Source of the DNA: Sphaerisporangium sp040685555
GTDB taxonomy: Bacteria > Actinomycetota > Actinomycetes > Streptosporangiales > Streptosporangiaceae
Direction: 5' to 3'
Length of the DNA stretch: 64,000 nucleotides
Assembly: GCF_040685555.1 (NCBI RefSeq)
Contig: NZ_JBFBIK010000027.1
Span: forward strand, 9,353 to 73,352
Position 1 is the stretch's first letter, and each line of letters starts with the position of its first letter. A model generated the notes under the pieces. It was not told the origin of the DNA, searched no databases, and was given only the letters and a program-made list of their open reading frames with translations. A program made the translations under genes and the position numbers. Of this stretch, positions 24,142 to 34,306 are shown piece after piece.

Positions 24142-24885
24142 ATGCTCGGGTTGCCTGATGGGGTGCGGGGGTGTCTGTTCGACATGGACGGTGTGCTCAC
24201 GCGCACCGCGACGGTGCACGCCGCCGCGTGGAAGTCGACGTTCGACGAGTTCCTGCGGGGGAGGGCCGAGCGTACGAGAGAACCGTTCGTGCCGTTCGAC
24301 GCGACGACCGACTATGACCGGTACGTGGACGGGAAAGAGCGCTCGGACGGGACGAAGAGCTTTCTGGCCTCGCGCGGGATCACCCTGCCCGAGGGGTCGC
24401 CGGACGATCAGGCTGACGCGCTGACCGTGTACGGGCTGGGCAACCGGAAGAACGCGCTCGTACAAGCGATCATGGACAGGGACGGTGTCGAGGTCTACCC
24501 GGGTTCCGTGCGGTACGTGAAGGCCGTACGGGACGCGGGGTTGCGCAGAGCGGTCGTGTCATCGAGCGCCAACACGGCGAAGGTGCTGGCCGTCGCCGGC
24601 ATCGCCGACCTGTTCGAGGCGCGGATCGACGGGGTGGTGGCCCGCGAGCGGCATCTCGCGGGCAAGCCCGCACCGGACATGTATCTCGCGGGCGCGGAGG
24701 CGCTCGGGCTCAAGCCCTCGGAGGCGGCGGTGTTCGAGGACGCGCTGGCGGGTGTGGAGGCCGGCCGTGCGGGCAAGTTCGCCTTCGTCGTCGGCGTCGA
24801 CCGGGTGGGGCAGGCGGACGCGCTGCGCGAGCACGGCGCGGACATCGTGGTCACCGACCTCGCCGAGCTGCTGGAACGCCGGTGA
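24142..24885 (+). CDS. HAD beta-phosphoglucomutase family enzyme
   Basis: A 247-residue HAD hydrolase-fold protein. Motif I FDMDGVLTRTATVHAAAWKS has the DxD/DG nucleophile. VVSSSANTAKVLAVAGIADL holds motif II and KPAPDMYLAGAEALGLKPSE motif III; VFEDALAGVEAGRAGKFAFV holds motif IV. The family converts beta-glucose 1-phosphate to glucose 6-phosphate. The gene is 93 bases upstream of the GH65 phosphorylase, whose product is beta-glucose 1-phosphate, so the pairing strongly supports that role. Confidence 0.88.
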   Translation: MLGLPDGVRGCLFDMDGVLTRTATVHAAAWKSTFDEFLRGRAERTREPFVPFDATTDYDRYVDGKERSDGTKSFLASRGITLPEGSPDDQADALTVYGLGNRKNALVQAIMDRDGVEVYPGSVRYVKAVRDAGLRRAVVSSSANTAKVLAVAGIADLFEARIDGVVARERHLAGKPAPDMYLAGAEALGLKPSEAAVFEDALAGVEAGRAGKFAFVVGVDRVGQADALREHGADIVVTDLAELLERR

Positions 24886-24978
24886 CGCGACGGTCTCGTC
24901 CGGCGGGCGGGGGCACGATGGTCGCGCGAGGATGGCGGGACGTGATGGATTCGGCGGTCGTGGCGAGGTGACGGGGGC

Positions 24979-27336
24979 GTGATGATCCAGCATCCGGCGT
25001 TCGCGGTCGAGCCCTGGGCGGTGCGGGAGTCCAGCCTCGATCTCGATCTGCTGGCGCAGACCGAGTCGGTGTTCGCACTGTCCAACGGGCACGTCGGCCT
25101 GCGCGGCAACCTCGACGAGGGCGAGCCGTACGGGCAGCCCGGCACCTACCTCAACTCGGTGTACGAGCTGAGGCCCCTGCCGCACGCCGAGGCGGGGTAC
25201 GGGGACCCGGAGTCCAGCCAGACGGTGGTGAACGTCACCAACGGCAAGCTGATCCGGCTGCTGGTCGACGACGAGCCGTTCGACGTGCGGTACGGGAGGC
25301 TGCACGAGCACGAGCGGGTCCTCGACCTGCGCGCCGGTACCTTGACCCGCCGGGTCCACTGGAGCTCCCCGACCGGAGGCGAGGTGCGCGTCACCTCCAC
25401 GCGGCTGGTGTCGTTCACCCACCGGGCGGTGGCCGCGATCCTGTACGAGGTAGAGCCCGTCGACCGGTCGCGCGGCGTGGTCGTGCAGTCGGAGCTGGTG
25501 GCCAACGAGACCGTGGAGTACACGGGCGGCGACCCGCGCGTCGCGGCGGCTCTGGAGTCGCCCCTGGTCCTGGAGGAGAACGCCCCGGTGACCGACGGAG
25601 TGGCGATCATGGTGCACCGCACCCGCGCCAGCCACCTCCGGGTGGCCGCCGCCATGTGCCACGAGGTCGATGGTCCCGAGGGCACGCTGATCGAGGCCCA
25701 GGGCAGCGGCGACGTCAACCGCCTCACGATCGCCACGCGGCTGGAGCCGGGCCGGCGGCTGCGGCTGGTCAAGTACTTCGCGTACGGCTGGTCGGCCAAG
25801 CGTTCCCGGCCCGCCATGCACGACCAGGTCGTCGCCGCGCTGGCCGCCGCCCGGCTGGTCGGCTGGGACGGCCTGCTGGCCGATCAGCGGCGGTTCCTCG
25901 ACAAGTTTTGGGAGGGCGCCGATGTGGAGGTCGAGGGGGATCCCGAGGTGCAGCAGGCCGTCCGCTTCGGGCTGTTCCACCTGGTGCAGGCCTCCGCGCG
26001 GCTGGAGGACCGTCCCATTCCCAGCAAGGGGCTGACCGGTTCCGGCTACGACGGTCACGCCTTCTGGGACACCGAGATGTTCGTGCTGCCGGTGCTCACC
26101 TACACCCACCCCCGGGCCGCCGCGGACGTGCTGTCGTGGCGCAAGTCGATCCTCCCGAAGGCGAAGGACCGCGCCGTCCAGCTCGGGCTGCGCGGGGCGG
26201 CCTTCCCCTGGCGGACGATCAACGGCGAGGAGTGTTCCGGCTACTGGCCGGCCGGAACCGCCGCGTTCCACATCAACGCCGACATCGCCTGCGCGGTCGT
26301 ACGGTATGTCGACGCCACGCAGGACACGGAGTTCGAGCGGGACACCGGCCTGCCGCTGCTCGTCGAGACGGCCCGGCTGTGGTGCGCGCTCGGCCACCAC
26401 GACGCCGACGGGCGGTTCCGCATCGACGGCGTCACCGGCCCCGACGAGTACAGCGCCGTCGCCGACAACAACGTCTACACCAACCTGCTCGCCCAGCAGA
26501 ACCTGCGTGAGGCGGCCGAGACCGTCACCCGCCACCTCGACCGGGCGCAGCAGCTCGGGGTCACCCTGGAGGAGGCGGCCACGTGGCGGGACGCGGCCAC
26601 CGCGATGTTCGTCCCCTATGACGAGCGGCTTGGCGTGCATCCCCAGAGCGAGGGGTTCACCAGGCACGCGGTCTGGGACTTCGCCGGCACGAGGCCCGAT
26701 CAGTACCCCCTGCTGCTGCACTTCCCGTACTTCGATCTCTACCGCAAGCAGGTGGTCAAGCAGGCCGACCTCGTGCTCGCGATACAGCTGCGCGGCGACG
26801 CGTTCACGCCCGAGCAGAAGGCCCGCGACTTCGCGTACTACGAGGCGCTGACGGTCCGCGACTCGTCGCTTTCCGCCTGTACGCAGGCGGTGATCGCCGC
26901 CGAGGTGGGGCAGCTCGATCTCGCCTACCGCTACCTCGGCGAGGCGGCGCTGGTGGACCTGGACGACCTGGAGAAGAACACCGTCGACGGGCTCCACCTG
27001 GCGGCGCTGGCCGGGACGTGGATCGCCCTGGTCGCCGGTTTCGGCGGGACGCGCTTGGGCCAGGGGCGGCTGTGCTTCGCGCCGAAGCTGCCCTCGGGCA
27101 TAACGCGGCTGGCCTTCCGGCTGCGCTACCACGGCCGCCTGCTGCGGGTCGGCATCACGCCGCGCTCGGCGACCTACCGGCTCATGGAAGGTGAGCCACT
27201 GACGCTGACCCACTACGGCAAGCAACTCTCGGTCGACGGGCGGGCGGTCACCCGCCCGATCCCGGAGGTCCCGGTGCCCGAGCTGACGATCCGCCAGCCG
27301 CCCGGCCGCGAGCCCGCCCCGCGCCGTCCGGGCTGA
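24979..27336 (+). CDS. GH65 disaccharide phosphorylase (maltose/trehalose/kojibiose type)
   Basis: A 785-residue glycoside hydrolase family 65 protein: an N-terminal beta-sandwich (FALSNGHVGLRGNLDEGEPY, typical start), and an (alpha/alpha)6 barrel with GHAFWDTEMFVLPVLTYTHP and ITGPDEY-type VTGPDEYSAVADNNVYTN carrying the catalytic Glu. A C-terminal phosphate-site region (LHLAALAGTWIALVAGFGG) closes it. It uses phosphate to split an alpha-glucosyl disaccharide into beta-glucose 1-phosphate and glucose. Substrate cannot be told from sequence alone. The GTG at 24979 is followed directly by an ATG; either may start. It is paired with the phosphoglucomutase upstream. Confidence 0.9.
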   Translation: MMIQHPAFAVEPWAVRESSLDLDLLAQTESVFALSNGHVGLRGNLDEGEPYGQPGTYLNSVYELRPLPHAEAGYGDPESSQTVVNVTNGKLIRLLVDDEPFDVRYGRLHEHERVLDLRAGTLTRRVHWSSPTGGEVRVTSTRLVSFTHRAVAAILYEVEPVDRSRGVVVQSELVANETVEYTGGDPRVAAALESPLVLEENAPVTDGVAIMVHRTRASHLRVAAAMCHEVDGPEGTLIEAQGSGDVNRLTIATRLEPGRRLRLVKYFAYGWSAKRSRPAMHDQVVAALAAARLVGWDGLLADQRRFLDKFWEGADVEVEGDPEVQQAVRFGLFHLVQASARLEDRPIPSKGLTGSGYDGHAFWDTEMFVLPVLTYTHPRAAADVLSWRKSILPKAKDRAVQLGLRGAAFPWRTINGEECSGYWPAGTAAFHINADIACAVVRYVDATQDTEFERDTGLPLLVETARLWCALGHHDADGRFRIDGVTGPDEYSAVADNNVYTNLLAQQNLREAAETVTRHLDRAQQLGVTLEEAATWRDAATAMFVPYDERLGVHPQSEGFTRHAVWDFAGTRPDQYPLLLHFPYFDLYRKQVVKQADLVLAIQLRGDAFTPEQKARDFAYYEALTVRDSSLSACTQAVIAAEVGQLDLAYRYLGEAALVDLDDLEKNTVDGLHLAALAGTWIALVAGFGGTRLGQGRLCFAPKLPSGITRLAFRLRYHGRLLRVGITPRSATYRLMEGEPLTLTHYGKQLSVDGRAVTRPIPEVPVPELTIRQPPGREPAPRRPG

Positions 27337-27414
27337 AGCCGCGTCCCGCCTGGGACGATTGCGTGAAGAATCGACCTACAAGAACCGCCTCGCCAGCGAC
27401 CGGAGGAACCACCG

Positions 27415-29046
27415 ATGTCCACCGTCCCACTCCGTGACCGTGCCTCGTGGAAGGCGCTTGAGCAGCACCACGCCGAGACCGGCGGTCGCCACCTGCGCGA
27501 GCTGTTCGCCGAGGACCCCGGGCGTGGTGAGCGCATGAGCGCGGAAGCGGCCGGGCTGTATCTCGACTACTCCAAGAACCGCGTCACCGACGAGACGCTG
27601 CGCCTGCTGACCGAGCTCGCGCGGGAGTCGGAGCTGGAGGAGCGCCGGGACATGATGTTCCGGGGCGAGCCCATCAACACCTCCGAGGGCAGGTCGGTGC
27701 TTCACGTCGCGCTGCGGATGCCGAAGGACGCCTCGCTCGTCGTCGACGGCACGGACGTCGTCGCCGAGGTGCACGAGGTCCTCGACCGTATGGCGGACTT
27801 CGCCGGGCGCGTCCGCTCGGGCCAGTGGAAGGGCTACACGGGCAAACCGATCAAGAACATCGTCAACATCGGCATCGGCGGTTCCGACCTCGGGCCGGTC
27901 ATGGCGTACGAGGCGCTGCGCCACTACAGCAGGCGTGACCTGACGTTCCGGTTCGTGTCGAACGTCGACTCCACCGACTTCGTGGAGGCGACCCACGACC
28001 TGTTCGCCGACGAGACGCTGTTCATCGTCTCGTCCAAGACCTTCGGCACGCTGGAGACCCTCGCCAACGCCCACTCGGCACGCGACTGGGTGATCGGCCA
28101 GCTGGGCACCGACGAGGCGATCGCCCGGCACTTCGTCGCGGTGTCGACCAACGCCGGCCGCGTCGCGGAGTTCGGCATCGACACGGCCAACATGTTCGGC
28201 TTCTGGGACTGGGTGGGCGGCCGTTACTCGATGGACTCCGCCATCGGGCTGTCGACCATGCTCGCCATCGGTCCCGAGCACTTCCGCGAGATGCTTGCGG
28301 GCTTCCACGAGATGGACGAGCACTTCCGCACGGCACCGCTCGCCGAGAACCTGCCGGTGCTCATGGGCCTGCTGGCCGTCTGGTACGTGAACTTCTTCAA
28401 GGTGCAGACCATCGGCGTCATGCCGTACGAGCAGTATCTGAAGCGGTTCCCCGCCTACCTCCAGCAGCTCACGATGGAGTCGAACGGCAAGCACGTGACC
28501 CGCGACGGTCACGACGTCGACTACGACACCGGGCCGGTCTACTGGGGCGAGCCCGGCACGAACGGCCAGCACAGCTTCTACCAGCTCATCCACCAGGGTA
28601 CGAAGTTGATCCCCGTCGACCTGATCGGGTTCGGCAAGAGCCTCAACCCGCTGCGCGACCACCACGACCTGCTGTCGGCCAACGTCTTCGCCCAGGCTCA
28701 GGCCCTGGCCTTCGGCAAGACCGAGGAGGAGATCCGCGCAGAGGGCACCGCCCCGGACGTGGCGCCCCACCGGGTCATGCAAGGCAACCGTCCCACGAAC
28801 GTGCTGCTCGCCGAGCGGCTCACGCCGCACCTGCTCGGCGTGCTCGTGGCCCTCTACGAGCACAGCGTGTTCACCCAGGGGACGATCTGGGGCATCGACT
28901 CCTTCGACCAGTGGGGAGTGGAGCTGGGCAAGGTACTCGCGGGTCAGATCGCCCCTGAGCTGGTGAGCGAGGCCGAGCCCGAGCTCGCGCACGACTCCTC
29001 CACCAACGCCCTCATCCGCCGTTACCGGAGCCTGAAGGAGAGCTAG
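27415..29046 (+). CDS. pgi: Glucose-6-phosphate isomerase
   Basis: A 543-residue enzyme, normal for the family, interconverting glucose 6-phosphate and fructose 6-phosphate in the cytosol. It shows NIVNIGIGGSDLGPVMAYEA, the PGI signature FWDWVGGRYSMDSAIG and the second signature region GEPGTNGQHSFYQLIHQG with the catalytic His/Glu neighbourhood. A ribosome-binding site CCGGAGGAACC precedes the ATG. It lies 78 bases behind GH65 and so completes a route from a disaccharide into glycolysis. Confidence 0.96.
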   Translation: MSTVPLRDRASWKALEQHHAETGGRHLRELFAEDPGRGERMSAEAAGLYLDYSKNRVTDETLRLLTELARESELEERRDMMFRGEPINTSEGRSVLHVALRMPKDASLVVDGTDVVAEVHEVLDRMADFAGRVRSGQWKGYTGKPIKNIVNIGIGGSDLGPVMAYEALRHYSRRDLTFRFVSNVDSTDFVEATHDLFADETLFIVSSKTFGTLETLANAHSARDWVIGQLGTDEAIARHFVAVSTNAGRVAEFGIDTANMFGFWDWVGGRYSMDSAIGLSTMLAIGPEHFREMLAGFHEMDEHFRTAPLAENLPVLMGLLAVWYVNFFKVQTIGVMPYEQYLKRFPAYLQQLTMESNGKHVTRDGHDVDYDTGPVYWGEPGTNGQHSFYQLIHQGTKLIPVDLIGFGKSLNPLRDHHDLLSANVFAQAQALAFGKTEEEIRAEGTAPDVAPHRVMQGNRPTNVLLAERLTPHLLGVLVALYEHSVFTQGTIWGIDSFDQWGVELGKVLAGQIAPELVSEAEPELAHDSSTNALIRRYRSLKES

Positions 29047-29086
29047 CCCCGGGAGGCGGCTCGCGCCCTGGACGCGCCCCGCCGGG

Positions 29087-29314
29087 TCACGGCTGGGCGC
29101 GTTCCGCGGCGATGACCAGGACCAGGCCAAGGACCGCCAGGCTCAGGTTCGCGTAGAGCTCGTACCCGGTCAGGAAGTCCACGCGGGGGATGACGACGCG
29201 GTTGAAGAAGTTGAGGAGCAAGCTGAAGAAGGGCTGGACGGCGAGGTGGTCGATGGTGCCGCTGACACCTTCGAGGATCAGGATCATCCCGAGCAACTGG
29301 AGGGGTTGGCGCAT
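29087..29314 (-). CDS. Small membrane protein, function unknown
   Basis: A 75-residue protein with two hydrophobic segments: PLQLLGMILILEGVSGTIDH and LYANLSLAVLGLVLVIAAER. Between them lies a short extracytoplasmic or cytoplasmic loop, FFNRVVIPRVDFLTGYE. The ATG at 29314 is chosen because the in-frame extension upstream is low-complexity. Similar small proteins occur in related actinobacteria with no known role. It converges with pgi. Confidence 0.65.
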   Translation of the reverse strand: MRQPLQLLGMILILEGVSGTIDHLAVQPFFSLLLNFFNRVVIPRVDFLTGYELYANLSLAVLGLVLVIAAERAQP

Positions 29315-29523
29315 GCCGCCAACGCTAGGGATCGGCGCCGCCGCGGCGGATCGGCCACAGGTCTCTCCACTCCCGACCGATGTAAGCGCTGACGGCACGG
29401 TGGCCGACGTAGGCATCGTCGCGCGGGCACCCCGGCCGACGAAAGCATCGACCACCGCGACTTAGGTATCGCTCACCGTTCCGGCCACTGAGTCCCGCCT
29501 CCCTGATCGGTAGCCTCGGGAGC

Positions 29524-30681
29524 ATGGACCCCCCTGCGAGCCGCACCCACCGGCGCAGCCGACGGGACTGGATCGTTGACACCACCCTGTTCACGCTGGC
29601 GGTCGCCTACGGGGTCGTGACGTCCGCCGCGCGTCTGGACGGGTCCTCGCTGCCGGTCCCGAAGTGGCTGTTCAACCTCGACCAGATCACCGGCGTCCTG
29701 GGATGCGCCGCGCTGTGGCTGCGCCGCCGCCGTCCGGTCGGGCTGGCCGTGGCGCTTGGGGCTCTTTCGGCGTTCTCCGAGCTGGTGGCCGGTGCGACGG
29801 TGGTGGCGCTGTTCACGGTCGCGGTGCACCGGCGCCCGCGGACCACGGCGGCCGTCTCCGCGCTGAGCGTGCTCGCCGCGGTCGTCTACGTCCTGCTGCG
29901 CCCGGAGCCGGGCACGCCAAGCCTGCTGCTGTTCCTGCTGGCCGTCGCCATCTACGGCGCCGCCGTCGGCTGGGGGCTGTTCATCCACAACAGGCGCCGG
30001 CTCGTGCTGTCGCTGCGTGACCGCGCGGCCCGCGCCGAGACAGAGGCCCTGCTGCGCGCGGAGCAGGCCCAGCACCACGCCCGCGAGGCGATCGCCAGGG
30101 AGATGCACGACGTGCTCGGCCACCGGCTGTCGCTGCTGAGCGTGCACGCCGGCGCGCTGGAATTCCGTCCCGGCGCCCCGCCCGAGGACATCGCCCGCGC
30201 GGCCAAGGTGATCCGCGAGAGCGCCCACCAGGCCTTGCAGGATCTACGTGAGGTCATCGGCGTCCTGCGCGCCCCGGTCGGCGAGCTTCCCCAGCCCACC
30301 TTCGCCGGCATCCGGCAACTCGCCGCCGAGTCCGTACGGGCGGGGATGCGGGTGGACCTGCGCGAGGAGACCGGCGGCGCCGTCCCCGACGGGGTGGGCC
30401 GCACCGCCTACCGCATCGTGCAGGAGGCTCTCACCAACGCCCGCAAGCACGCCCCGGGAGCCGAGGTCAGCGTCCGGGTGTCGGGTGCGCGGGGGCAGGG
30501 CCTGACCGTCCAGGTCCACGACACGGGCGGCGTCCCCGGGCCCGAGTTCGAAGCCGCGTCTTCCGGCCAGGGGCTGGTGGGGCTGGCGGAGCGCGTCGCC
30601 CTGGCGAGCGGGCGCCTGGAGCACGGGCCCACCGCGGAGGGTGGCTGGTCGCTGTCGGCCTGGTTACCCTGGCCCGCATGA
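29524..30681 (+). CDS. NarL-family sensor histidine kinase
   Basis: A 385-residue kinase. About four to five N-terminal membrane helices (20-160) are followed by a HisKA_3 dimerisation helix, AREMHDVLGHRLSLLSVHAG, with phosphoacceptor His195, and a HATPase domain with VQEALTNARKHAP and GQGLVGLAERVALASGRLEH. It belongs to the DesK/LiaS-like group common in actinomycetes. There is no extracellular sensor domain, so sensing is probably in the membrane. The stop overlaps the response regulator start (ATGA), so the pair is cotranslated. Confidence 0.92.
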   Translation: MDPPASRTHRRSRRDWIVDTTLFTLAVAYGVVTSAARLDGSSLPVPKWLFNLDQITGVLGCAALWLRRRRPVGLAVALGALSAFSELVAGATVVALFTVAVHRRPRTTAAVSALSVLAAVVYVLLRPEPGTPSLLLFLLAVAIYGAAVGWGLFIHNRRRLVLSLRDRAARAETEALLRAEQAQHHAREAIAREMHDVLGHRLSLLSVHAGALEFRPGAPPEDIARAAKVIRESAHQALQDLREVIGVLRAPVGELPQPTFAGIRQLAAESVRAGMRVDLREETGGAVPDGVGRTAYRIVQEALTNARKHAPGAEVSVRVSGARGQGLTVQVHDTGGVPGPEFEAASSGQGLVGLAERVALASGRLEHGPTAEGGWSLSAWLPWPA

Positions 30682-31367
30682 CCCCATCGGAGCCTCCGGC
30701 GATCGGCGTGCTCATCGTCGACGACGACCCGCTCGTGCGCGCCGGGCTGGCGATGATGCTGGGCGGGGCCCCGGACATCCGCGTGGTGGCCGAGGCGGGC
30801 GACGGGGCCGAGGTGCTTTCCCTGGTCGATCGGCACGCCCCCGAGGTGGTCCTGATGGACATCCGGATGCCCGTGATGGACGGGCTGGCCGCGACCGAGG
30901 CCCTGCGGGCGCGCCGCCACGCGCCGGAGGTCATCGTCCTGACCACCTTCGACGCCGACGAGCATGTCCTGCGGGCACTGCGTGCCGGAGCCGCCGGGTT
31001 CCTGCTCAAGGACACCCCGCCCGATGAGATCGTCGACGCGGTACGCCGGGTGGCACGGGGCGACCCGGTCCTGTCACCGGCGGTGACCCGTCGCCTCATC
31101 GCCCGCGTCGCCGAGGCGAGCCACGACCGGCGCCGCGCCCGCGCCGGGGACCGGCTCGCACTGCTGAACGGCCGTGAGCGCGAGGTCGCCGTCGCCCTCG
31201 GCCAGGGCCGGTCGAACGCCCAGGTCGGGGCCGTGCTCCACCTCAGCGTCCCCACGGTGAAGACGCACGTCTCCAGCATCCTGACCAAGCTCCGGCTGAA
31301 CAACCGCGTCCAGATCGCGCTGCTGGTGCACGACGCGGGCCTCCTCGACGACCACGAGCCGGGGTAG
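30678..31367 (+). CDS. NarL/LuxR-type response regulator
   Basis: A 229-residue regulator. The receiver domain has an acidic patch VDDDP, phosphoacceptor Asp61 in VVLMDIRMPVMDG, Thr in VIVLTTFDADEHV and Lys in GFLLKDTPP. The C-terminal LuxR helix-turn-helix reads LLNGREREVAVALGQGRSNA, then HLSVPTVKTHVSSILTKL. It overlaps the kinase gene by four bases. Targets are unknown; the pair lacks an adjacent transporter operon. Confidence 0.93.
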   Translation: MTPSEPPAIGVLIVDDDPLVRAGLAMMLGGAPDIRVVAEAGDGAEVLSLVDRHAPEVVLMDIRMPVMDGLAATEALRARRHAPEVIVLTTFDADEHVLRALRAGAAGFLLKDTPPDEIVDAVRRVARGDPVLSPAVTRRLIARVAEASHDRRRARAGDRLALLNGREREVAVALGQGRSNAQVGAVLHLSVPTVKTHVSSILTKLRLNNRVQIALLVHDAGLLDDHEPG

Positions 31368-31423
31368 TCGCCGGCCGCCGGTCGACCTCGTATGACGGTG
31401 GGGACGCCCCGAGGGCCGTCGGG

Positions 31424-34306
31424 CTAGCTGTCGAACAGGTGGAGGCGGTGGGCCGTCGCCGACGCCTCGCCCCGGGAGGCGACGCCCAGCTTGGCGAGGA
31501 TGTTGGAGACGTGCACGCTCACGGTCTTCGCCGAGATGAACAGCTCGGCGGCGATCTCGCGGTTGCTGCGACCGGTCGTCACCAGACGCAGCACCTCGTG
31601 CTCGCGGGCCGTCAGCCTCAGCTCGGTGCCCTCGGAGGCGGCCGGGAGATCAGGGGCGGCGGACTCGTCGGCGATCGGCAGGCGCGCCCTCCTCGCCAGG
31701 GAGCCGATCTCATCGGCCAGGGGCACGGCGCCGAGCCCGCCGGCGAGGAGCGCCGCCCGCGACAGCCGCCTGGCCGCCTCGTCGCGCTCGCCCGCGGCGA
31801 CGGCGGCGTGAGCGGCGCCGAGCAGGGCTCGGGCCTCGGCGTACGGCTGGCGCAGCGCGGCCCAGGCGGCCACGGCCCTGTCGTAGGTCGCGAGGTCGGC
31901 CGAACCGGACTCCCGGGCGGCCTCGGCGGCGAAGGTGAGACGGTGCGCCTCCTGAAGATCTCCCTCCGCCTCCTGCGCGCCCGCCAGAGTGCGCAGCTCG
32001 TCGAGCAGGGGACCGGCCACCTGGACGCTCGTCACGAGCACCGGCCAGACGTAGCGGGAGCCGGCGCTGCCGTCGTGCACGCGCAGGGCCTTCTCGACCA
32101 GCTTGAACGCCTCGTCGCCGCGACCGCGCCCGATCAGCAGCTCGATCTCCCTGCGGAGGTGCGGCAGGATCGTCTGGTCGCGGTAGGTGCCGGCGGCCAT
32201 GACGCTCCTCGATGACTGGAAGAGCGCGTCGGCCCGATCGAGCTCGCCGCGGGCCAGCGCGATGTCGGTGGCGAAGCCCTGCAGGCTCGCGCGGTAGGGC
32301 GCGGGCGGCATGACGTCGAGGGCGCGCTGGATGACGTTCAGCGCCTCGTCCCAGCGCCCCAGCGAGAGCAGCGGCTCGGCGAGGTTGATCGCCAGGAAGG
32401 CGCCCGAGGTGCGTGCCATGCCATACGCCTCGGCGTCGGCTATGCCCCTGCGGGCGACCTTGGCGGCCTCCTCGTGCCACCCTGCCCCCTCCAGCGCGTC
32501 GGACTCGGAGATGGCGGCCCGCATGAGCCCGTGGTAGGTGGGGGCCCGGCTCGCGATCTCGCGCACCCGCGCGAACGCGGGGCCCTGGACCTCCATCTTG
32601 GAGTAGCGGCACCGGGTCCAGGTCAGCGTGATGAGGGCATGTGCCTCGGTCTCGGCGTCACCCACCTGGCGGGCTATGCGCATGGCCTCCTCCGCCAGCG
32701 CTTCCTTCTCGGCGCAGGCGTCGGGCCCGTGGAGCACGCGGGCGAGGTTCTCCAGCACCTTGCCGCGGAACTCGGTCGGAGGGTCGGCGGGGACGAGCCG
32801 GGCGGCGGTGCGCAGGTCGTCGACGAACCCGGCCCGGCCGAGGTCATATCTGACGAGCCCGCGCTGCCGCAGCACCTGGGCCGCCCGGATGGGGTCGGCG
32901 TCGCTGTCGATCTCGCGCAGGGCCGCCTTGGCCAGCGAGATGCCGCGCTCGAACTCCCCGGCCAGGTGGGCCACGGTGATGGTCTGCCTGAGCACGTCGA
33001 TGTAGTCGCACTCGGTCTTCGCGGCCGCGTCGGGCACGGTGTCCCACAGCTCCAGCACTCTGGTGAGCATGCGCAACTGCTCGTCGTAGGCCGCCGACTT
33101 CCTGGCGGCGACCGCCGCGCGCCACGCGCTGAGGAGCGCCGACGGGGCGTCGTGCGCGGCGTGCCAGTGGTGGGCCAGCTCGATCGCTCCGCGCAGGGCG
33201 GGAAGGATGGCGGGGGCGCGCTCCAGGGTCTGGGCGAAACGGGTGTGCAGGCGGGTGCGCTCGCCGGGGAGCAGGTCGTCGTGGATGGCCTCGCGGATCA
33301 GCGCGTGCCTGAAGGCGTACCCCTCGCCGTCGACCACCAGCACGTTGCCCGCGACGGCGGGGCGCAGCGCGCGGGACAGGGCGCCGTCGTCGAGGCCCGC
33401 GACGGCGGCGAGCAGGGCGTGCTCGATGCGGGCTCCGCCCGCGCTGGCCACCCGGAGCAACTCCTGGGTGTCCTCGGGCAGGCGCTCGACGCCGGCCAGG
33501 AGCAGGTCGCGCAGCGACTCGGGCATGGCCGCGCCCTCGCCGCCGCTGAGCAGCGCCTCGACGAACAGCGGATTGCCCTCGCTGCGGGCGTAGATCATGT
33601 CGACGTCGAGAGCGAGGGGCTCCCCGTCGAGGATGCCGGCGGCCTGCTCGACCACCTCGCGCCGGCTCAGCCTGCCCAGCTCCAGCCGGGCGACCCAGTC
33701 GATGCGGCTGAGCTCGGACAGCAGCGGGCGCAGGGGGTGGGTGCGGTGGAGCTCGTCGGAGCGGTAGGTGACGAGGGTGAGCAGGCGGGTGTCCGGCTGC
33801 TGGTAGCGGGTGAGGAACGACAGCAGATCACGGGTGGACCGATCGGCCCAGTGGGCGTCCTCGATGACCAAGATGGTCGGCTCCAGCTCGGCGAGCCGCT
33901 CCATCAGGCCAAGGACCTGCTCGAACAGCCGGGCGCGGGCCTCGGCGCCGTCGTCGTCGGGCTCGCCGAATTCCGGCAGGAGGCGGGCCAGCCCGCGCGT
34001 GCGCCCGCCGGGCACCAGGGCGGCGATGCCCTCGCGGCCGAGGTCGCGCGCCAGCGTGCGCAGCACGGCGGTGAAGGGGGCGAAGGGCAGCCCGTCGGTG
34101 CCCAGCTCCAGACAGCCGCCGACGAGGACCCGGGCGGCGCCCGCCCGCTGGACGAACTCGCGGGTGAGACGGGTCTTGCCCACGCCGGCCTCGCCGCCGA
34201 GGAACACGGTCGTCGCCGCTCCGGCGCGCGCCCGCGCGAGCGCTTCACCGAGCACGCCAAGCTCGTCCGCGCGCCCGACGAACAAGGGGCTCACCGTATG
34301 GGCCAT
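31424..34306 (-). CDS. Large ATP-binding LuxR-family regulator (LAL-like)
   Basis: A 960-residue STAND-type regulator. The N-terminal ATPase has Walker A LGGEAGVGKTRLTREFV and Walker B region PTILVIEDAHWADRSTRDLL. A long TPR-like helical middle (about 380-870) is followed by a C-terminal LuxR HTH (LTAREHEVLRLVTTGRSNRE, then SAKTVSVHVSNILAKLGVAS). LAL regulators control diverse operons, including secondary metabolism. No biosynthetic cluster is adjacent, so the target is not evident. The ATG at 34306 directly follows an alternative GTG at 34309. It converges with the response regulator. Confidence 0.92.
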   Translation of the reverse strand: MAHTVSPLFVGRADELGVLGEALARARAGAATTVFLGGEAGVGKTRLTREFVQRAGAARVLVGGCLELGTDGLPFAPFTAVLRTLARDLGREGIAALVPGGRTRGLARLLPEFGEPDDDGAEARARLFEQVLGLMERLAELEPTILVIEDAHWADRSTRDLLSFLTRYQQPDTRLLTLVTYRSDELHRTHPLRPLLSELSRIDWVARLELGRLSRREVVEQAAGILDGEPLALDVDMIYARSEGNPLFVEALLSGGEGAAMPESLRDLLLAGVERLPEDTQELLRVASAGGARIEHALLAAVAGLDDGALSRALRPAVAGNVLVVDGEGYAFRHALIREAIHDDLLPGERTRLHTRFAQTLERAPAILPALRGAIELAHHWHAAHDAPSALLSAWRAAVAARKSAAYDEQLRMLTRVLELWDTVPDAAAKTECDYIDVLRQTITVAHLAGEFERGISLAKAALREIDSDADPIRAAQVLRQRGLVRYDLGRAGFVDDLRTAARLVPADPPTEFRGKVLENLARVLHGPDACAEKEALAEEAMRIARQVGDAETEAHALITLTWTRCRYSKMEVQGPAFARVREIASRAPTYHGLMRAAISESDALEGAGWHEEAAKVARRGIADAEAYGMARTSGAFLAINLAEPLLSLGRWDEALNVIQRALDVMPPAPYRASLQGFATDIALARGELDRADALFQSSRSVMAAGTYRDQTILPHLRREIELLIGRGRGDEAFKLVEKALRVHDGSAGSRYVWPVLVTSVQVAGPLLDELRTLAGAQEAEGDLQEAHRLTFAAEAARESGSADLATYDRAVAAWAALRQPYAEARALLGAAHAAVAAGERDEAARRLSRAALLAGGLGAVPLADEIGSLARRARLPIADESAAPDLPAASEGTELRLTAREHEVLRLVTTGRSNREIAAELFISAKTVSVHVSNILAKLGVASRGEASATAHRLHLFDS

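Noticed and set aside
24559..27225. An 888-codon minus-strand frame opposite GH65
   Set aside because: Shadow frame; the plus strand has clear GH65 catalytic motifs.
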